Shown here in pieces: positions 28,625-41,013 of a DNA stretch of 64,000 nt. How positions within the stretch are numbered: the first letter of the stretch is position 1; every line of letters starts with the position of its first letter. The notes under the pieces are model-generated. The model saw only the letters and a list, made by a program, of their open reading frames with translations. It had not been told where the DNA came from and made no database searches. The position numbers were made by a program, and so were the translations under genes. The stretch lies in assembly GCF_028751545.1 (NCBI RefSeq), contig NZ_CP071867.1:372001-436000 (forward strand), written 5' to 3'. The stretch is from Gilliamella sp. B3022 (lineage in GTDB: Bacteria > Pseudomonadota > Gammaproteobacteria > Enterobacterales > Orbaceae).

Positions 28625-31087
28625 TTATTTGCTACTCTTTGTCTTTTTATTCGTAATTTTTTTACTGGTCGATTTTAATGTACTGTTTTTCTTTGTTCTC
28701 TTTTTATTTTTGGATTTAGCTTTAGTTTTTACTATCGCTTTTGGTTTCCCGTTGCTTTTTGTTTTATTTTCAGCTTTAGTGCTAGCATTATCGCTTCTTT
28801 TTTTACTGGATGATTTTTTAGCTTTTCGTTTAATTGGTAAATCTGCACTTAAATCAATTTTATCCTGTTTAGTTTTATCTTTAGCTGTTTTACCTTGACG
28901 TTTCGGCTTATTATTACTGCCTACTAACGAAAAATCAATTTTACGTTCTTCAGGGTTCACATTATCGACTTTAATCTGTACTTTATCGCCCAAACGATAT
29001 ATGAAACGAGTATTTTCGCCAATTAAGCGATTGCGTGAGCCATCAAAATTATAATAATCATTTTCAAGTGAAGAGACATGAACCAAACCGTCAATAAACA
29101 AATCATCCAAACGAACAAAGAATCCAAAATTAACGACGCTTGAAATTGTTCCATTAAACACTTCTCCAAGATGATCTTGCATGTAATCACATTTGAGCCA
29201 GTCCACTACATCACGCACGGCTTCATCAGCTCGTCGTTCAGTCATTGAACAGTGTTCACCAAAGTAAAGCATTTCACTAGTATTATAACGATAACCACCA
29301 GTTTTACTGGTTTTATGATTTTGGTCAGCCAAGATCCATTTAATAGCTCGATGTAACAGTAAATCGGGATAACGACGAATAGGCGAAGTAAAGTGTGCAT
29401 ACTCTTCCAGCGCCAAACCAAAGTGGCCTCGATTTTCTGGATCATAAATAGCTTGTTTCATTGATCGTAAAATAACAGTTTGTAGCATTTCATGATCTGA
29501 ACGCTTTTCAACAGCAACCATTAACTCTGCAATATCTTTTGGTTTAGGATTTGGACCACCACCAAGGGACAACCCTAGTTCACTTAAAATACTGCGCAGA
29601 TTATTCATGCGCTCTTCATCAGGTTTATCATGTACTCGGAATAAAGACGGAACATCCGCTTTAATGACGAATTTTGCAGCAGCTACATTCGCTAAAATCA
29701 TACACTCTTCAATAATTTTATGAGCGACATTACGTTGAGTCAGTTCAATGCTTTCAATACGTTTATCAGCATTAAAAATGAATTTTGGCTCTTCGGACTC
29801 AAAACCTATCGCACCGCGTGCAATACGAGCTTTATCTAGTACATTATAAAGACCTTGCAAGTTTTTAAGGTGTGGCACTAAATCACGATAATGTTCAAGC
29901 AATTCTTTATCACCATCTAAAATTTTGGCTACTTTGCTATAAGTCAATCTTGCATGAGAATTCATCACGGCTTCGTAAAACTCAAAACCAGTTAGACGAC
30001 CTTTATTTGACACCGTCATTTCGCACACCAAACATAAGCGATCAACTTGCGGATTTAATGAACAAAGCCCATTAGATAACACTTCTGGCAACATAGGAAT
30101 CACACGAGAGGGGAAATAGACTGATGTACCGCGTAAGCATGCTTCTGTATCTAAAGCCTTACCTGGTCGGACGTAATAACTCACATCCGCAATAGCAACC
30201 CATAAACGATAGCCTCCACCACGATTTTTTTGGCAATAAACAGCATCATCAAAATCACGGGCGTCTTCGCCATCAATGGTAACTAAAGGTAATTCGCGCA
30301 AATCCTTACGGCCTTTTTTGGCGTTTTCTGGAACTTGCTCAGTAAATTTGCTGGTCTCTATTATCACTGTTTTAGGTAATTCATAAGGAATTTCGTGATT
30401 ACGAAGCGCAATATCAATAGCAAGGTTGGTTCCCATAATTTCACCAAGCACTTCTTTAATGGTCCCTACCGCTTTCTGACGACGCTCAGGACGTTGCTGT
30501 AATTCAACAACCACTACTGATCCCATACGCACAGTACGATGCGCTTTACCAACAATTAATATATCAAAATTCAACCGACTGTCATCCGGCACGACAAAGC
30601 CAACACCTTGTTCAATAAAATATCGTCCAACGATAAAATTACTGCGAGGTTCTAAAATTCGCACTACACGTGCTTCAATTTTACCACGATGTTGCGTCCC
30701 CATTGGTTGAGCTAAGATCACATCACCTTGTAACACTTTTTTCATCTGTTCGGGTGATAAAAAATAATCTTCTGGAGTACCTTCTACTCGCAAAAAACCG
30801 AAGCCATCACGGTGTGCAATTACACTCCCTTTAACCATATCGAACTTTTCAGGTAAGGCATAACATTTGCGACGGGTAAATACAACTTGTCCGTCACGTT
30901 CCATCGCTCGAAGACGACGATGTAAAGCTACTTTTTGCTCATCGTCTTTTATTGAAACAGCTTGGGCAATCTTTTCTAAATTTGCAGGTTTCGCTTCTTG
31001 TTTAAGATAATCTAAAATAAGTTCACGACTGGCAATTGGAGAATCATACTTTTCTGATTCTCTATCAAAGAAAGGATCTTTTATCAT
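28625..31087 (-). CDS. rnr: Exoribonuclease R (RNase R)
   Basis: Processive 3'-5' exoribonuclease able to degrade structured RNA. I chose the ATG at 31087 ([18 protein letters not shown]), which matches the E. coli start and has an AGGAT ribosome-binding site; an upstream ATG at 31123 would add 12 residues. It has an N-terminal winged-helix, cold-shock domains, the RNB domain with [14 protein letters not shown] around 260-275, an S1 domain (about 630-715) and a long Lys/Ser-rich C-terminal tail. About 820 residues. First gene of the operon with rlmB. Confidence 0.96.
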   Translation of the reverse strand: MIKDPFFDRESEKYDSPIASRELILDYLKQEAKPANLEKIAQAVSIKDDEQKVALHRRLRAMERDGQVVFTRRKCYALPEKFDMVKGSVIAHRDGFGFLRVEGTPEDYFLSPEQMKKVLQGDVILAQPMGTQHRGKIEARVVRILEPRSNFIVGRYFIEQGVGFVVPDDSRLNFDILIVGKAHRTVRMGSVVVVELQQRPERRQKAVGTIKEVLGEIMGTNLAIDIALRNHEIPYELPKTVIIETSKFTEQVPENAKKGRKDLRELPLVTIDGEDARDFDDAVYCQKNRGGGYRLWVAIADVSYYVRPGKALDTEACLRGTSVYFPSRVIPMLPEVLSNGLCSLNPQVDRLCLVCEMTVSNKGRLTGFEFYEAVMNSHARLTYSKVAKILDGDKELLEHYRDLVPHLKNLQGLYNVLDKARIARGAIGFESEEPKFIFNADKRIESIELTQRNVAHKIIEECMILANVAAAKFVIKADVPSLFRVHDKPDEERMNNLRSILSELGLSLGGGPNPKPKDIAELMVAVEKRSDHEMLQTVILRSMKQAIYDPENRGHFGLALEEYAHFTSPIRRYPDLLLHRAIKWILADQNHKTSKTGGYRYNTSEMLYFGEHCSMTERRADEAVRDVVDWLKCDYMQDHLGEVFNGTISSVVNFGFFVRLDDLFIDGLVHVSSLENDYYNFDGSRNRLIGENTRFIYRLGDKVQIKVDNVNPEERKIDFSLVGSNNKPKRQGKTAKDKTKQDKIDLSADLPIKRKAKKSSSKKRSDNASTKAENKTKSNGKPKAIVKTKAKSKNKKRTKKNSTLKSTSKKITNKKTKSSK

Positions 31088-31417
31088 AAATAACATCCTG
31101 TGATCTAATATTATTGCTAGCATAACACAGAGTGATATAACTTAAAATGAACATTCAATTTATCAACAACAATCAGGGAAATCTTAATTTATTTTTAATT
31201 TTTATTAATGAATTATTAATATTGGTAAACACAAAAAGCTGATGTTAAGATTTAGTCAATTCTACACCAACAGCAATCGAGCATTTATAGGTTAATTTAC
31301 GTTTATCAATCAAATGATACCAATATGCTATATATCGACTTAATATTGATATAAAATATAATGTTAAATAGCTATAACTTAGCTAGGAATGTCAAAAATC
31401 AAGCAATACGGATAAAC
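31088..31417. other. Intergenic region between rnr and the small membrane ORF
   Basis: About 330 bp, very AT-rich, holding the divergent promoters of rnr and possibly of the plus-strand ORF. I see no convincing operator, RNA gene or repeat. Confidence 0.5.
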
Positions 31418-31445
31418 ATGAAAAAAACAATTGTTTGTATTTTAA

Positions 31446-31784
31446 ATGATTCTTTGGACTTTTGTAATATTACCTGGTGGGTTAGTTGCGGGTCTTGTAA
31501 ACTATTCAGCAGAAAGCTGGCTTGATATGTTCACTTTTGAGCAATTAAGGTTTGCTTTTTTTAGCCTTATTTTATCAGTTATCACTGTATTTATATTATT
31601 TTTTTGGAATAAACAGCTCGATAATTGGTCTAAATATTTATTTATCTCTATCTTTTTATGCATTTTAGCTTCGTATTTACCTATTTTTTCACCTCCTGTT
31701 GCCTATTTTATTAGAGCCTATGGTATTTATAATATCATTGTTTTAGGAGCAACTTTAGCCGTTCTGTCTCTGTTTAGTTATTAA
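31446..31784 (+). CDS. Small membrane protein, possibly frameshifted at its start
   Basis: 112 residues with about four hydrophobic helices (near 2-22, 35-55, 63-82, 88-110); no family recognised. A stop codon sits directly before the ATG at 31446 and there is no ribosome-binding site. An alternative start at 31418 reads MKKTIVCIL in another frame and meets this frame at a run of three A (31444-31446). Removing one A would give a continuous N-terminal helix. So the gene may be a single-base frameshift of a slightly longer protein, or start at 31446. Confidence 0.5.
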   Translation: MILWTFVILPGGLVAGLVNYSAESWLDMFTFEQLRFAFFSLILSVITVFILFFWNKQLDNWSKYLFISIFLCILASYLPIFSPPVAYFIRAYGIYNIIVLGATLAVLSLFSY

Positions 31785-31840
31785 AAAAGTTGGTATTTTC
31801 ATTAACTTTCAAATTTCTCATCAAGGTTATTGTTAATGCT

Positions 31841-31860
31841 AAGGCGTTCTCGAACGCCTT
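31841..31860 (-). terminator. Stem-loop between the membrane ORF and purD
   Basis: AAGGCGTT / AACGCCTT form a GC-rich stem with a 4-nt loop in the 98-bp convergent gap. It lacks a T run on either strand; a terminator or 3'-end stabiliser role for purHD is likely but unproven. Confidence 0.5.
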
Positions 31861-31882
31861 GACCCATTAAATTTAGATGATA

Positions 31883-33181
31883 TTACTGTCTATGATCGAG
31901 TTTTTCACGTTCAATAGCTCGATAACCAATATCATGACGATAAAAGCAACCGTGCCAACGTATATTATTCACTTGCTGATAGGCACGTTGTTGAGCATCT
32001 AATACTGTATTTCCTAAAGCGGTAACACATAATACGCGTCCTCCATTAGTAAATACTTGCCCTTTTTCAAAACTGGTACCGGCATGAAATACTTTGCAAT
32101 CTAAGGAGGATTCGGTTGGTAATCCAATGATTTCATCTTGCGTATTATAGTCGCCTGGGTAACCGCCTGCGGCCATTACAATACCGAGTGCAGGTCTAGG
32201 ATCCCATTTTGATTTTACGGTATCTAATTTACCATCAACGGCAGCTAAACATAATTTGATTAAATCTGATTGCAAACGCATCATGATCGGTTGGGTTTCT
32301 GGATCACCAAAGCGACAGTTAAATTCTATAACCTTGGGATTTCCCTCTTTATCAATCATCAAACCAGCATATAAAAATCCAACATACACATTACCTTCTT
32401 GTGCCATACCATTGACGGTTGGATAAATGATTTGATTCATGATGTTAGCAAAAACCTCATCGGTCACAACCGGTGCTGGGGAATATGCTCCCATACCACC
32501 AGTATTAAGGCCAGTATCACCATCACCAACGCGTTTATGATCTTGACTAGTTGCCATTGGTTCGACATGTTTGCCATCAACCATAACAATGAAGCTGGCT
32601 TCTTCACCTTCTAAAAACTCCTCAATAACCACACGATGCCCAGCATCACCGAAAGCATTACCAGCCAACATATCTTTTACAGCAGCTTCAGCTTCTTCAA
32701 GTGTCATCGCCACAATAACACCTTTACCCGCAGCTAAACCATCCGCTTTAATCACAATTGGTGCGCCTTTCTCATGTATATAAGCAAGAGCTGGTTCGAC
32801 TTCAGTAAAATTCTGATATTCAGCGGTAGGGATGTTATGTCGTGCTAAAAAATCTTTTGTAAAGGCTTTCGAACCTTCAAGTTGTGATGCCGATTTTGTT
32901 GGACCAAAGATTTTTAATCCCGCCTTTTGAAAACTGTCAACAACGCCAATAACTAAAGGTGCTTCAGGACCAACAATGGTAAGATCAATTTGTTCTTGCT
33001 GAGCAAAATTTAATAATCCACTAACGTCCGTGGCTTTAATATTAATATTTTCCAGACCTGATTCAAGTGCAGTCCCTGCATTTCCAGGAGCGACAAAGAC
33101 TTTAGATACTAATGGAGACTGTGCTATTTTCCAAGCTAACGCATGTTCACGCCCACCATTACCAATCACTAATACTTTCAT
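31883..33181 (-). CDS. purD: Phosphoribosylamine-glycine ligase
   Basis: ATP-grasp enzyme for the second step of purine synthesis, joining phosphoribosylamine and glycine to GAR. The N-terminal motif VLVIGNGGREHALAWK, the ATP-grasp segment GPEAPLVIGVVD and EFNCRFGDPETQPIM near 290 are diagnostic. 432 residues against 429 in E. coli. It lies 80 bp behind purH on the same strand, the purHD operon. Confidence 0.97.
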   Translation of the reverse strand: MKVLVIGNGGREHALAWKIAQSPLVSKVFVAPGNAGTALESGLENINIKATDVSGLLNFAQQEQIDLTIVGPEAPLVIGVVDSFQKAGLKIFGPTKSASQLEGSKAFTKDFLARHNIPTAEYQNFTEVEPALAYIHEKGAPIVIKADGLAAGKGVIVAMTLEEAEAAVKDMLAGNAFGDAGHRVVIEEFLEGEEASFIVMVDGKHVEPMATSQDHKRVGDGDTGLNTGGMGAYSPAPVVTDEVFANIMNQIIYPTVNGMAQEGNVYVGFLYAGLMIDKEGNPKVIEFNCRFGDPETQPIMMRLQSDLIKLCLAAVDGKLDTVKSKWDPRPALGIVMAAGGYPGDYNTQDEIIGLPTESSLDCKVFHAGTSFEKGQVFTNGGRVLCVTALGNTVLDAQQRAYQQVNNIRWHGCFYRHDIGYRAIEREKLDHRQ

Positions 33182-33261
33182 AAAAGATCCTTTATATGCT
33201 TCTTCCTTAAGAAGATAACCAATGTAATTTTAATAAAGATAAAACAAACTTAAAAAATGCA

Positions 33262-34854
33262 TTAATGCCTAAAATGACGCATGTTGGTAAAAATCATCGC
33301 AATATCATGTTCATTCGCAGCTTGGATAACCTCTTCATCACGAATCGATCCTCCTGGTTGAATTACGCAAGTTACCCCCGCAGCCGCAGCTGCATCAACA
33401 CCATCACGGAATGGAAAAAATGCATCAGAAGCAACGACAGAACCAGCAACTTCCAGATTTTCATCTTGTGCTTTCATTCCTGCAATTTTAGCGGAGTACA
33501 CACGACTCATTTGCCCTGCACCAATACCAATGGTCATTTTATTTTTTGCATAAACAATCGCGTTCGATTTTACAAATTTAGCCACTTTCCAACAAAATAG
33601 TGAATCTGAAAGCTCTTGCTCAGTTGGCTGTCGCTTGGTGACTACTGTTAGTTGTTCGGGTGAAATCATATCCATATCACGCGATTGCACTAACAAACCT
33701 CCAGTAACGCGCTTGAAGTCCAAGCTGGCTAATGACGACGTTGACCATTTACCACATTCAAGCACACGCACATTTTTTTTAGTTTGTGTAACAGCCAACG
33801 CATCAGTACTGATTGACGGTGCAATAATCACTTCAACAAATTGTTTATCAATGATTGTCTGAGCAGTCTTAGCATCCAACTGTCGATTAAAAGCAATAAT
33901 TCCACCAAAGGCAGAAGTTGGATCGGTTTTAAAGGCATTAAGATAGGCATTTAAAATATTATTACTTACAGCAACACCGCATGGGTTAGCGTGTTTAACA
34001 ATTATGCAAGCTGGTTCATCAAAGGATTTCACACATTCTAGCGCTGCATCCGTATCAGCAATATTATTGTAAGATAATTCTTTGCCTTGTAGCTGTTTAG
34101 CTGTAGCAATAGAAGCTTGTTCAAAATTTTCTTCAATATAAAAAGCTGCCTTTTGATGAGCATTCTCACCATATCGCAAATCTTGTTTTTTAACAAATTG
34201 AAGATTTAAGGTTCGTGGAAACTTTCCTGCTGGCTTTTCGGTTTCACCATAATATGGGGGAACCAATTTGCCAAAATAGTTGGCAATCATACCATCATAT
34301 TTAGCAGTATATTCAAATGCTTTTATTGCTAAGTTATATCGATATTTAAAAGATAAACAATTTTGTTGTTCATCCAACATATCAATGATTGTACTATAGT
34401 CCCGACAATCTACTACAATAGCGACATCTTTGTTGTTTTTTGCAGCGGAGCGTACCATCGTTGGTCCACCAATATCAATATTTTCTATCGCTTCTTCTAA
34501 AGTACAATTAGCGTTGGCAACTGTTTTTTCAAAAGGATATAAATTTACAACGACCATATCTATAGCGTCGATATGATGTTGCTGCATGACTTGATCATCT
34601 ATTCCTCGACGCCCCAAAATGCCGCCATGTATTTTGGGATGTAAAGTTTTGACGCGTCCATCCATCATTTCTGGAAAACCCGTATAATCGGACACTTCAA
34701 TGACTGGAATATGGTGGTCGATTAATAATTTGGCGGTGCCACCAGTAGAAAGGAGTTCAATATTTCTTTTTGATAATGCTTTGGCGAATTCAATAATACC
34801 CGTTTTATCAGAAACACTAAGTAAAGCACGGCGAATAGGACGAAACTGCTGCAT
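33262..34854 (-). CDS. purH: Bifunctional AICAR transformylase / IMP cyclohydrolase
   Basis: Catalyses the last two steps to IMP. The N-terminal MGS-like IMP cyclohydrolase domain (about 1-200) opens with [16 protein letters not shown]; the C-terminal AICAR transformylase domain contains the substrate Lys-His pair in [12 protein letters not shown] near 266-277 and [11 protein letters not shown]. 530 residues against 529 in E. coli. First gene of purHD. Confidence 0.97.
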   Translation of the reverse strand: MQQFRPIRRALLSVSDKTGIIEFAKALSKRNIELLSTGGTAKLLIDHHIPVIEVSDYTGFPEMMDGRVKTLHPKIHGGILGRRGIDDQVMQQHHIDAIDMVVVNLYPFEKTVANANCTLEEAIENIDIGGPTMVRSAAKNNKDVAIVVDCRDYSTIIDMLDEQQNCLSFKYRYNLAIKAFEYTAKYDGMIANYFGKLVPPYYGETEKPAGKFPRTLNLQFVKKQDLRYGENAHQKAAFYIEENFEQASIATAKQLQGKELSYNNIADTDAALECVKSFDEPACIIVKHANPCGVAVSNNILNAYLNAFKTDPTSAFGGIIAFNRQLDAKTAQTIIDKQFVEVIIAPSISTDALAVTQTKKNVRVLECGKWSTSSLASLDFKRVTGGLLVQSRDMDMISPEQLTVVTKRQPTEQELSDSLFCWKVAKFVKSNAIVYAKNKMTIGIGAGQMSRVYSAKIAGMKAQDENLEVAGSVVASDAFFPFRDGVDAAAAAGVTCVIQPGGSIRDEEVIQAANEHDIAMIFTNMRHFRH

Positions 34855-35417
34855 GAAAAACTCCGAAATTTATATTCTAAATCCAAGTCTGTAAGTGGAT
34901 ATTATATATAAAATCAGAAACGATGTTTAGTATTAACTCCTTAAAAAAAATCGAAACATTTGAATTATATTATTTTCATAGGCAAGAATTATAAAAATAA
35001 CCTGTCTTATTTATGATTACCTTATTATTAACCTGCAAAATTTACATAATGAAATGTATCTACGAATGATCCATTTAGTGGGGAAAATGCTAATGACAAA
35101 GAATATAATGCTGTTATCTAGGAAAAATTGCCTCTATGACTATAATCACTTGTACTTTTAATATTGGCAGAAATCCGATAAGTACGATTAAATAAGCTTA
35201 ATTATCGTAAACATGGTAATCATGCTATTATAAACAAATTAACGATATAATAAAAAATACCCTTCAAACTATGGCTGAATTTTTAGTTAAGTTTTACTAT
35301 TAAGAATGGAGATTAACCCATTAAATTAGGTTTTCGAATAGAGAGATTAAGTTTATTGATTAAAATTTTTTAGAAATAAATATTAAAAAACACAACGTTT
35401 AAGAATAGCTATTAATA
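34855..35417. other. Gene-free region between purH and era
   Basis: About 560 bp without a supportable gene; only ORFs under 40 codons with no ribosome-binding site. It must hold the purH promoter. A PurR-like sequence near 34917-34932 is too poor to call. Possibly the site of a lost gene. Confidence 0.5.
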
Positions 35418-35450
35418 AAAAATCAGGCAAAATATTTACCTGATTTTTTA
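35418..35450 (-). terminator. Rho-independent terminator of the lepA-lepB-rnc-era operon
   Basis: AAAAAATCAGG pairs with CCTGATTTTTT (11 bp, 11-nt loop), A- and T-rich on both sides, so it is effective on either strand. It begins 11 bp past the era stop. Confidence 0.88.
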
Positions 35451-35461
35451 CTAAATTTCAA

Positions 35462-36367
35462 TTAATCATCACTATATCCTAAGCTACGTAACGCGCGCTC
35501 ATCATCGGCCCAGCCAGCTTTAACTTTGACCCAAAGTTCCAAATGTACTTTGTTATCAAAAAATGACTGCATATCCTTACGGGCTTCTATACCGATTTTT
35601 TTTATTTTTTCACCTTTGTTGCCGATAACCATTTTCTTCTGACCATCTCTTTCAACTAATATTAACCCGTTAATACGATACATTCCATTGCGTTCATCAA
35701 CTTTAAATTGCTCAATTTCAACAGTCACAGAGTATGGTAATTCATCACCTAAAAAACGCATTAACTTTTCACGAATGATTTCGGACGCCATAAAACGTTG
35801 AGATCGATCGGTAATATACTCTTCAGGAAAATGATGTTCGCCTTCTGGCAAATGTTCTTTAACAATTTTTCTTATAATGTCAATGCCATCACCTTTTTCA
35901 GCGCTAATTGGCACTACATCAACAAAATTAACTTTTTGGCTAATTTCTTGAATATGTGGTAATAGTTGAGTTTTATCGATAACGTTGTCAATTTTATTGA
36001 TAACCAACAATACTGGGCATTTGCAATCTTTAAGTTTGTTGGCAACCATTTCATCGTCATCATTCCAATGGGTTCCTTCAACAACAAAGATAACTAATTC
36101 GACATCACCAATTGAACTGCTTGCAGCACGATTCATTAAGCGATTAATAGCTCTTTTTTCTTCAATATGTAAGCCCGGAGTATCAATATAAATAACTTGA
36201 TCATTATCTTGAGTATCAATACCAACAATACGGTGGCGCGTAGTTTGCGCTTTACGCGATGTTATAGAAACTTTCTGGCCTAGTAGTCGATTTAATAATG
36301 TTGATTTACCCACATTTGGTCGACCTACTATGGCGACAAATCCACAATGTTGTGTTGCTTTTGTCAT
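35462..36367 (-). CDS. era: GTPase Era
   Basis: Essential GTPase that binds 16S rRNA near its 3' end in 30S maturation. G1 GRPNVGKS at residues 15-22, G3 DTPG at 62-65, G4 NKID near 123, and a C-terminal KH domain including [13 protein letters not shown] near 247-260. 301 residues as in E. coli. It overlaps rnc by 4 bp. recO, which follows era in E. coli, is absent; a terminator lies there instead. Confidence 0.97.
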   Translation of the reverse strand: MTKATQHCGFVAIVGRPNVGKSTLLNRLLGQKVSITSRKAQTTRHRIVGIDTQDNDQVIYIDTPGLHIEEKRAINRLMNRAASSSIGDVELVIFVVEGTHWNDDDEMVANKLKDCKCPVLLVINKIDNVIDKTQLLPHIQEISQKVNFVDVVPISAEKGDGIDIIRKIVKEHLPEGEHHFPEEYITDRSQRFMASEIIREKLMRFLGDELPYSVTVEIEQFKVDERNGMYRINGLILVERDGQKKMVIGNKGEKIKKIGIEARKDMQSFFDNKVHLELWVKVKAGWADDERALRSLGYSDD

Positions 36368-37044
36368 TTTATACCTAATTGATTAAGTGCTTCTTGAGCA
36401 GCAGCTTGCTCGGCTTTGCGACGGCTTAGACCTCGCCCTAAATATTCACGACTATCATTCTCAAGTTTACATTGAATTAAGAATTCTTGCTCATGATTAT
36501 CACCCGTTACTTCGAGAATTAAATAACATGGGCGCTCACAATGAATGCCTTGTAAATATTCTTGTAAACGTGTTTTGGCATCTTTTTGTTTAATACCTGG
36601 TTGAATCTGATTCAATCGAGTTTGATACCAAGTCAAAATTAAGCGTCGTACAGTTTCGATATTGCTATCTAAATAAATGGCACCAATAATGGCTTCAACC
36701 GCATCGGAAATGATCGAGTCGCGACGAAAACCGCCACTTTTTAATTCACCTTGACCAAGGATAAGATAATCACCTAATTTAAATTCTTTACCCATTTCAG
36801 CCAGTGTTTGCCCACAAACAAGTGTAGCGCGCATTTGACTCAAATCGCCTTCATCTTGTTTGACAAAACGTTCATACAGTTCATTAGCAATCACAAAACT
36901 TAAAATTGAATCACCTAAAAACTCTAAACGTTCATTATGCAATTTGTTAGCACTTCGATGAGTCAGTGCTAATTCTAATAAGGATAAATTATTAAATTGG
37001 TAACCAACTGATTGTTGTATTTGACTAAATTTTTTCATTATCAT
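36364..37044 (-). CDS. rnc: Ribonuclease III
   Basis: Double-strand-specific endoribonuclease for rRNA processing and mRNA control. Signature RNase III motif [13 protein letters not shown] at about 37-49 holds catalytic acidic residues; the second catalytic Glu is in [13 protein letters not shown] dsRNA-binding domain follows from about 155. 226 residues as in E. coli. The start may be the ATG at 37044 or 37038 (MKKF). It overlaps era by 4 bp. Confidence 0.97.
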   Translation of the reverse strand: MIMKKFSQIQQSVGYQFNNLSLLELALTHRSANKLHNERLEFLGDSILSFVIANELYERFVKQDEGDLSQMRATLVCGQTLAEMGKEFKLGDYLILGQGELKSGGFRRDSIISDAVEAIIGAIYLDSNIETVRRLILTWYQTRLNQIQPGIKQKDAKTRLQEYLQGIHCERPCYLILEVTGDNHEQEFLIQCKLENDSREYLGRGLSRRKAEQAAAQEALNQLGIK

Positions 37045-37049
37045 TACAA

Positions 37050-38054
37050 TTAATGTATACCACCAATACGGCTAAATCGAATGCCTGTTGGCCATTCATC
37101 TGGTTGTTTCTCGAAACTGATCCAAATTGCTGTCGCACGACCAACAAAATTCTGCTCAGGTACAAAGCCAAAATAACGACTATCACCACTATTATCTCGA
37201 TTATCACCCATCATGAAATAGTGATCTTTCGGTACTACCCATGTAGCAATTGGTTGACCATTTTGGCGATAGAAATATTTAGGATCCTCATGTGAACCTT
37301 GGGTGGTTAAAATTTCATGAGGTTTATCACCTAACGTTTCTTGTTGCATATTCATATTAAGTGATACAACAGATTGAGAATTTACAATCCCTTTATCAGC
37401 ATACTGCTCTAATGTATAAAAATTCGGATTTGTTTTAAACTCTTGATGAACTTCTTTCCAATTGCTTGGTTGTGGTTGCGTATAATGTAAGTCCAATGGT
37501 TCAGATTTTTGTCCATCAATACAATTAGTTTCATCAGTTTGACAGGCAGGATAAATCAATATTTTCTTCTCTTTAACAAGATAGACAATTTTATCTCCTG
37601 GCATTCCAACGACGCGTTTAATAAGGTCCATTTGAGGTATGTTTGGATGTTTAAATACAGCAACATCCCCCCGTTTAGGATGACCTGTCGAGATTAATAC
37701 TGTATTAGTAATAGGATCTCTTAATCCATAAGAATACTTTTGAACTGCAATAAAGTCTCCAATAAGCAAAGTTTGCATCATTGAACCTGAAGGTATTTGA
37801 AAAGGTTCGAATAAAAATGAACGAATGACAAATACAACAAATAAAACAGGGAAAAACGATGCGATACTTTCAACCCAACCTTTAGGTTTACCGACTTCAG
37901 CAAGTATTTTTCCATCAATTTCGCCGTTATGTTGCTTACGAACTTCTTCAACTTTTTGTTGTCTTGCTGGTTTCCATCTAAATTTCTCTAGAAACCAGAA
38001 GATTGCAGTAATCAATGTAGCTACTGTTAATATGATGGCAAATATTCCAGCCAT
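37050..38054 (-). CDS. lepB: Signal peptidase I
   Basis: Inner-membrane protease that removes Sec and Tat signal peptides. Two N-terminal TM helices (about 3-22 and 63-82), then the periplasmic domain with catalytic Ser91 in [10 protein letters not shown] and Lys146 in DLIKRVVG, and [15 protein letters not shown] near 277-291. 334 residues, against 324 in E. coli. It lies between lepA (19 bp) and rnc (5 bp). Confidence 0.97.
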   Translation of the reverse strand: MAGIFAIILTVATLITAIFWFLEKFRWKPARQQKVEEVRKQHNGEIDGKILAEVGKPKGWVESIASFFPVLFVVFVIRSFLFEPFQIPSGSMMQTLLIGDFIAVQKYSYGLRDPITNTVLISTGHPKRGDVAVFKHPNIPQMDLIKRVVGMPGDKIVYLVKEKKILIYPACQTDETNCIDGQKSEPLDLHYTQPQPSNWKEVHQEFKTNPNFYTLEQYADKGIVNSQSVVSLNMNMQQETLGDKPHEILTTQGSHEDPKYFYRQNGQPIATWVVPKDHYFMMGDNRDNSGDSRYFGFVPEQNFVGRATAIWISFEKQPDEWPTGIRFSRIGGIH

Positions 38055-38073
38055 TTTTTACCTCTTTAACTGA

Positions 38074-39870
38074 TTAATCTTTTCCCACATGTAAAATAGC
38101 CAAAAACGCTTCTTGCGGTAATTCAACGTTACCAACTTGTTTCATGCGTTTTTTACCTTCTTTTTGCTTCTGTAACAGTTTCTTTTTACGGCTAACATCA
38201 CCACCATAGCATTTGGCTAATACGTTTTTACGTAATTGTTTAACCGTTGAACGAGCAATAACATGATTACCAATAGCAGCCTGAATAGCAATATCAAACT
38301 GCTGACGAGGAATAAGGTCTTTCATTTTTTCTACTAATTCTCGTCCACGATAAGGTGCATTATCTTTATGTGTAATTAATGCTAATGCATCAACACGTTC
38401 ACCATTAATTAATACATCTAATCGCACCATATCAGCAGCTTGGAATCGTTTAAAACTGTAATCCAATGAAGCATAACCGCGAGAAGTTGATTTTAATTTA
38501 TCAAAAAAGTCTAAAACCACTTCTGTCATTGGAATTTCATAAGTCAATGCAACTTGATTACCGTGATAGACCATATTTGTTTGCACACCACGTTTTTCAA
38601 CACATAACGTAATTACATTACCTAAATAGTTTTGTGGAACCAATATATTACATTCAGCAATTGGTTCTCGTAATTCTTGAATATTATTTACTGCTGGAAG
38701 TTTAGCTGGACTATCCACGTATATAATTTCATTAGAAGTCGTTAATACTTCATAAACTACTGTTGGCGCTGTCGTGATGAGATCTAGATTATATTCTCGT
38801 TCTAGACGCTCTTGTATGATCTCCATATGTAATAAGCCAAGGAAACCACAACGAAAACCAAATCCTAAAGCGCCAGAATTTTCTGGCTCATAAAATAATG
38901 ATGCGTCATTCAAACTTAATTTGCCCAGAGCATCTCGGAAAGCTTCATAATCATCTGAGCTTGTTGGAAACAAACCAGCATAAACTTGCGGTTTGACTTT
39001 TTTAAAACCAGGTAATGGTTTATCTGCTGGCCTTTTAGCTGAAGTTAAAGTATCACCTACTGGCGCACCTAAAATATCTTTGATGGCACAAACCACCCAG
39101 CCAACTTCACCACAATTTAAAGTATCTTTATCAACTTGTTTAGGCGTAAAAATACCTAGACGATCGACATTATAAGTCATACCTGTACTCATAACTTTAA
39201 TTTTATCGCCTTTGTGTAATTCGCCATTTTTAATACGAATTAAAGACACAACCCCTAAATAATTATCAAACCATGAGTCAATAATTAGTGCTTGTAGTGG
39301 TGCATTGGAATCCCCTTCCGGTGGAGGAATATCTTTTACTAATTGCTCCAATACATCTGCCACGCCCAGTCCTGTTTTAGCAGAGCAACGAACTGCATTA
39401 CTTGCATCAATACCTACAATATCTTCAATTTCTTCAGCCACGCGTTCAGGTTCTGCCGCAGGTAAATCAATTTTATTGAGTACTGGAACAACTTCTAAAT
39501 TCATATCTAAAGCAGTATAACAATTTGCAAGGGTTTGCGCTTCAACTCCTTGGCCAGCATCAACAACTAATAATGCACCTTCACAGGCTGCAAGTGAACG
39601 AGAAACTTCATAAGAAAAGTCTACATGTCCAGGGGTATCAATAAAATTCAGCTGATAGGTTTGACCATCATTTGCATGATAATCTAACGTAACACTTTGA
39701 GCTTTTATTGTAATACCACGTTCACGTTCCAGATCCATTGAATCAAGAACCTGCGCTTCCATTTCACGATCAGAAAGCCCTCCACAAATTTGGATAATAC
39801 GATCTGAAAGTGTTGATTTACCATGGTCAATATGAGCAATGATTGAAAAATTGCGGATATTTTTATTCAT
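38074..39870 (-). CDS. lepA: Elongation factor 4 (LepA)
   Basis: Ribosome-bound translational GTPase acting in initiation and 30S assembly. G1 AHIDHGKST near residues 12-20, G3 DTPGHVDF near 77-84 and G4 NKID near 131; the unique C-terminal domain ends with [19 protein letters not shown]. 598 residues, typical. First gene of lepA-lepB-rnc-era. Confidence 0.97.
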   Translation of the reverse strand: MNKNIRNFSIIAHIDHGKSTLSDRIIQICGGLSDREMEAQVLDSMDLERERGITIKAQSVTLDYHANDGQTYQLNFIDTPGHVDFSYEVSRSLAACEGALLVVDAGQGVEAQTLANCYTALDMNLEVVPVLNKIDLPAAEPERVAEEIEDIVGIDASNAVRCSAKTGLGVADVLEQLVKDIPPPEGDSNAPLQALIIDSWFDNYLGVVSLIRIKNGELHKGDKIKVMSTGMTYNVDRLGIFTPKQVDKDTLNCGEVGWVVCAIKDILGAPVGDTLTSAKRPADKPLPGFKKVKPQVYAGLFPTSSDDYEAFRDALGKLSLNDASLFYEPENSGALGFGFRCGFLGLLHMEIIQERLEREYNLDLITTAPTVVYEVLTTSNEIIYVDSPAKLPAVNNIQELREPIAECNILVPQNYLGNVITLCVEKRGVQTNMVYHGNQVALTYEIPMTEVVLDFFDKLKSTSRGYASLDYSFKRFQAADMVRLDVLINGERVDALALITHKDNAPYRGRELVEKMKDLIPRQQFDIAIQAAIGNHVIARSTVKQLRKNVLAKCYGGDVSRKKKLLQKQKEGKKRMKQVGNVELPQEAFLAILHVGKD

Positions 39871-40023
39871 ATCAATAAATTATATTTTATGTTTTAGTTA
39901 TATACTCTTAATTATCCGAAATGTTATTACAAAAAATAACAGGTTAGATAATCATGAAAAATAGGAAAGGAACATTTTACACATTAATAACCGCAAAGCA
40001 TAGTGTTATCGAAAGTTTTGCGA

Positions 40024-41007
40024 TTATTTCTCCACAATATTTTGGGCAATACGCTCAATAGTAACTTTAGGCAGATTACCAATAATAATAATATTTTTAT
40101 TATTAATATTTGTCGAAAATATAGTACGATCGCCTTGCATAATAAGCTGATTTGATTGATTTGATTGATCTGAAGACACATTAACAGTAAATGAAAAAAC
40201 TCCATCAGAAAACAATTTAGTGGCGATATCAGAATTATAAAAATTAACATTATAAGCAGCAATTTCTTTAAATCCTTTAGGTAACCATGCTAAACGCCAA
40301 ACTTCAAGTATGTTATTTTGTTTTTCAATTGATAATAAAATAGGATAAGTACGGCTATCTATATATTCTTTGATCGTTTTTGGTTCAAAATTTTCATTTA
40401 AATCAACTACTTTTTGTTGGCTAATGATTTCACCACTTTGATCAAGTAGGTCAATTCGAAGAGGTAAAAAATTTTCATCATCAATCCAAATAATATAGCT
40501 ATAACGATCTTTATCTTTAGCAATGATTTTAACCAATTGGACACTATGATTTGCTGTTCTGGTTTTACCTAACAAAATGAAATCATAAACATCAACTAAT
40601 TGACTAAAATCATTATAAATAACATCAGGAAAGGCTTCTGTGATGCGTGAGCTAGTAATTGAAAAAGAGGCACTATCCGGTTGAAAATAACTTGTTACAC
40701 CATTGTGCAAAATGATTTCTTTTGCTGGACCTTCAAGATAAAGTAATTGCGCTTTGATATTATCTTGCTTTTCAGAACCTAAATGAGAATATTCATAAGT
40801 GGTAACATATTGATCTTTATCTTGAGAAAGAAAATGAATTTGATATGTGCTGGTTTTGACAGCTTTGTGCATATTATTTAGTAATTGTAACGCTTTTTCG
40901 GTATCTTCCGCATAGGAAGTGAAAGTAAACAGCATCAACAGCAAAGTAATGATAAATTTAATACTCTGCTTAAATTTAAATGTATTTAAATAAAATGAAC
41001 AATTCAT
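40024..41007 (-). CDS. rseB: Sigma-E regulatory protein RseB
   Basis: Periplasmic protein that binds RseA and shields it from DegS until envelope stress ligands arrive. I chose the ATG at 41007; a TTG two codons earlier directly follows the rseA stop. The signal peptide core lies at about 20-35, with cleavage after TSYA. The MucB/RseB lipid-binding N-domain and C-terminal domain follow. About 327 residues. The order rpoE-rseA-rseB is standard, but rseC is missing behind it: 153 bp separate rseB and lepA. Confidence 0.93.
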   Translation of the reverse strand: MNCSFYLNTFKFKQSIKFIITLLLMLFTFTSYAEDTEKALQLLNNMHKAVKTSTYQIHFLSQDKDQYVTTYEYSHLGSEKQDNIKAQLLYLEGPAKEIILHNGVTSYFQPDSASFSITSSRITEAFPDVIYNDFSQLVDVYDFILLGKTRTANHSVQLVKIIAKDKDRYSYIIWIDDENFLPLRIDLLDQSGEIISQQKVVDLNENFEPKTIKEYIDSRTYPILLSIEKQNNILEVWRLAWLPKGFKEIAAYNVNFYNSDIATKLFSDGVFSFTVNVSSDQSNQSNQLIMQGDRTIFSTNINNKNIIIIGNLPKVTIERIAQNIVEK

Positions 41008-41013
41008 AAACAA

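Noticed and set aside
34913-34932. PurR-box-like sequence upstream of purH
   Set aside because: The core GAAACGATGTTT does not align with the ACGCAAACGTTTGCGT consensus without a gap; too weak to report.
39984-40262. 92-residue minus-strand ORF overlapping the 3' end of rseB
   Set aside because: Out-of-frame reading of rseB dominated by Leu/Ile; it could be mistaken for the missing rseC but has none of its Cys-rich N-terminus or paired TM pattern.
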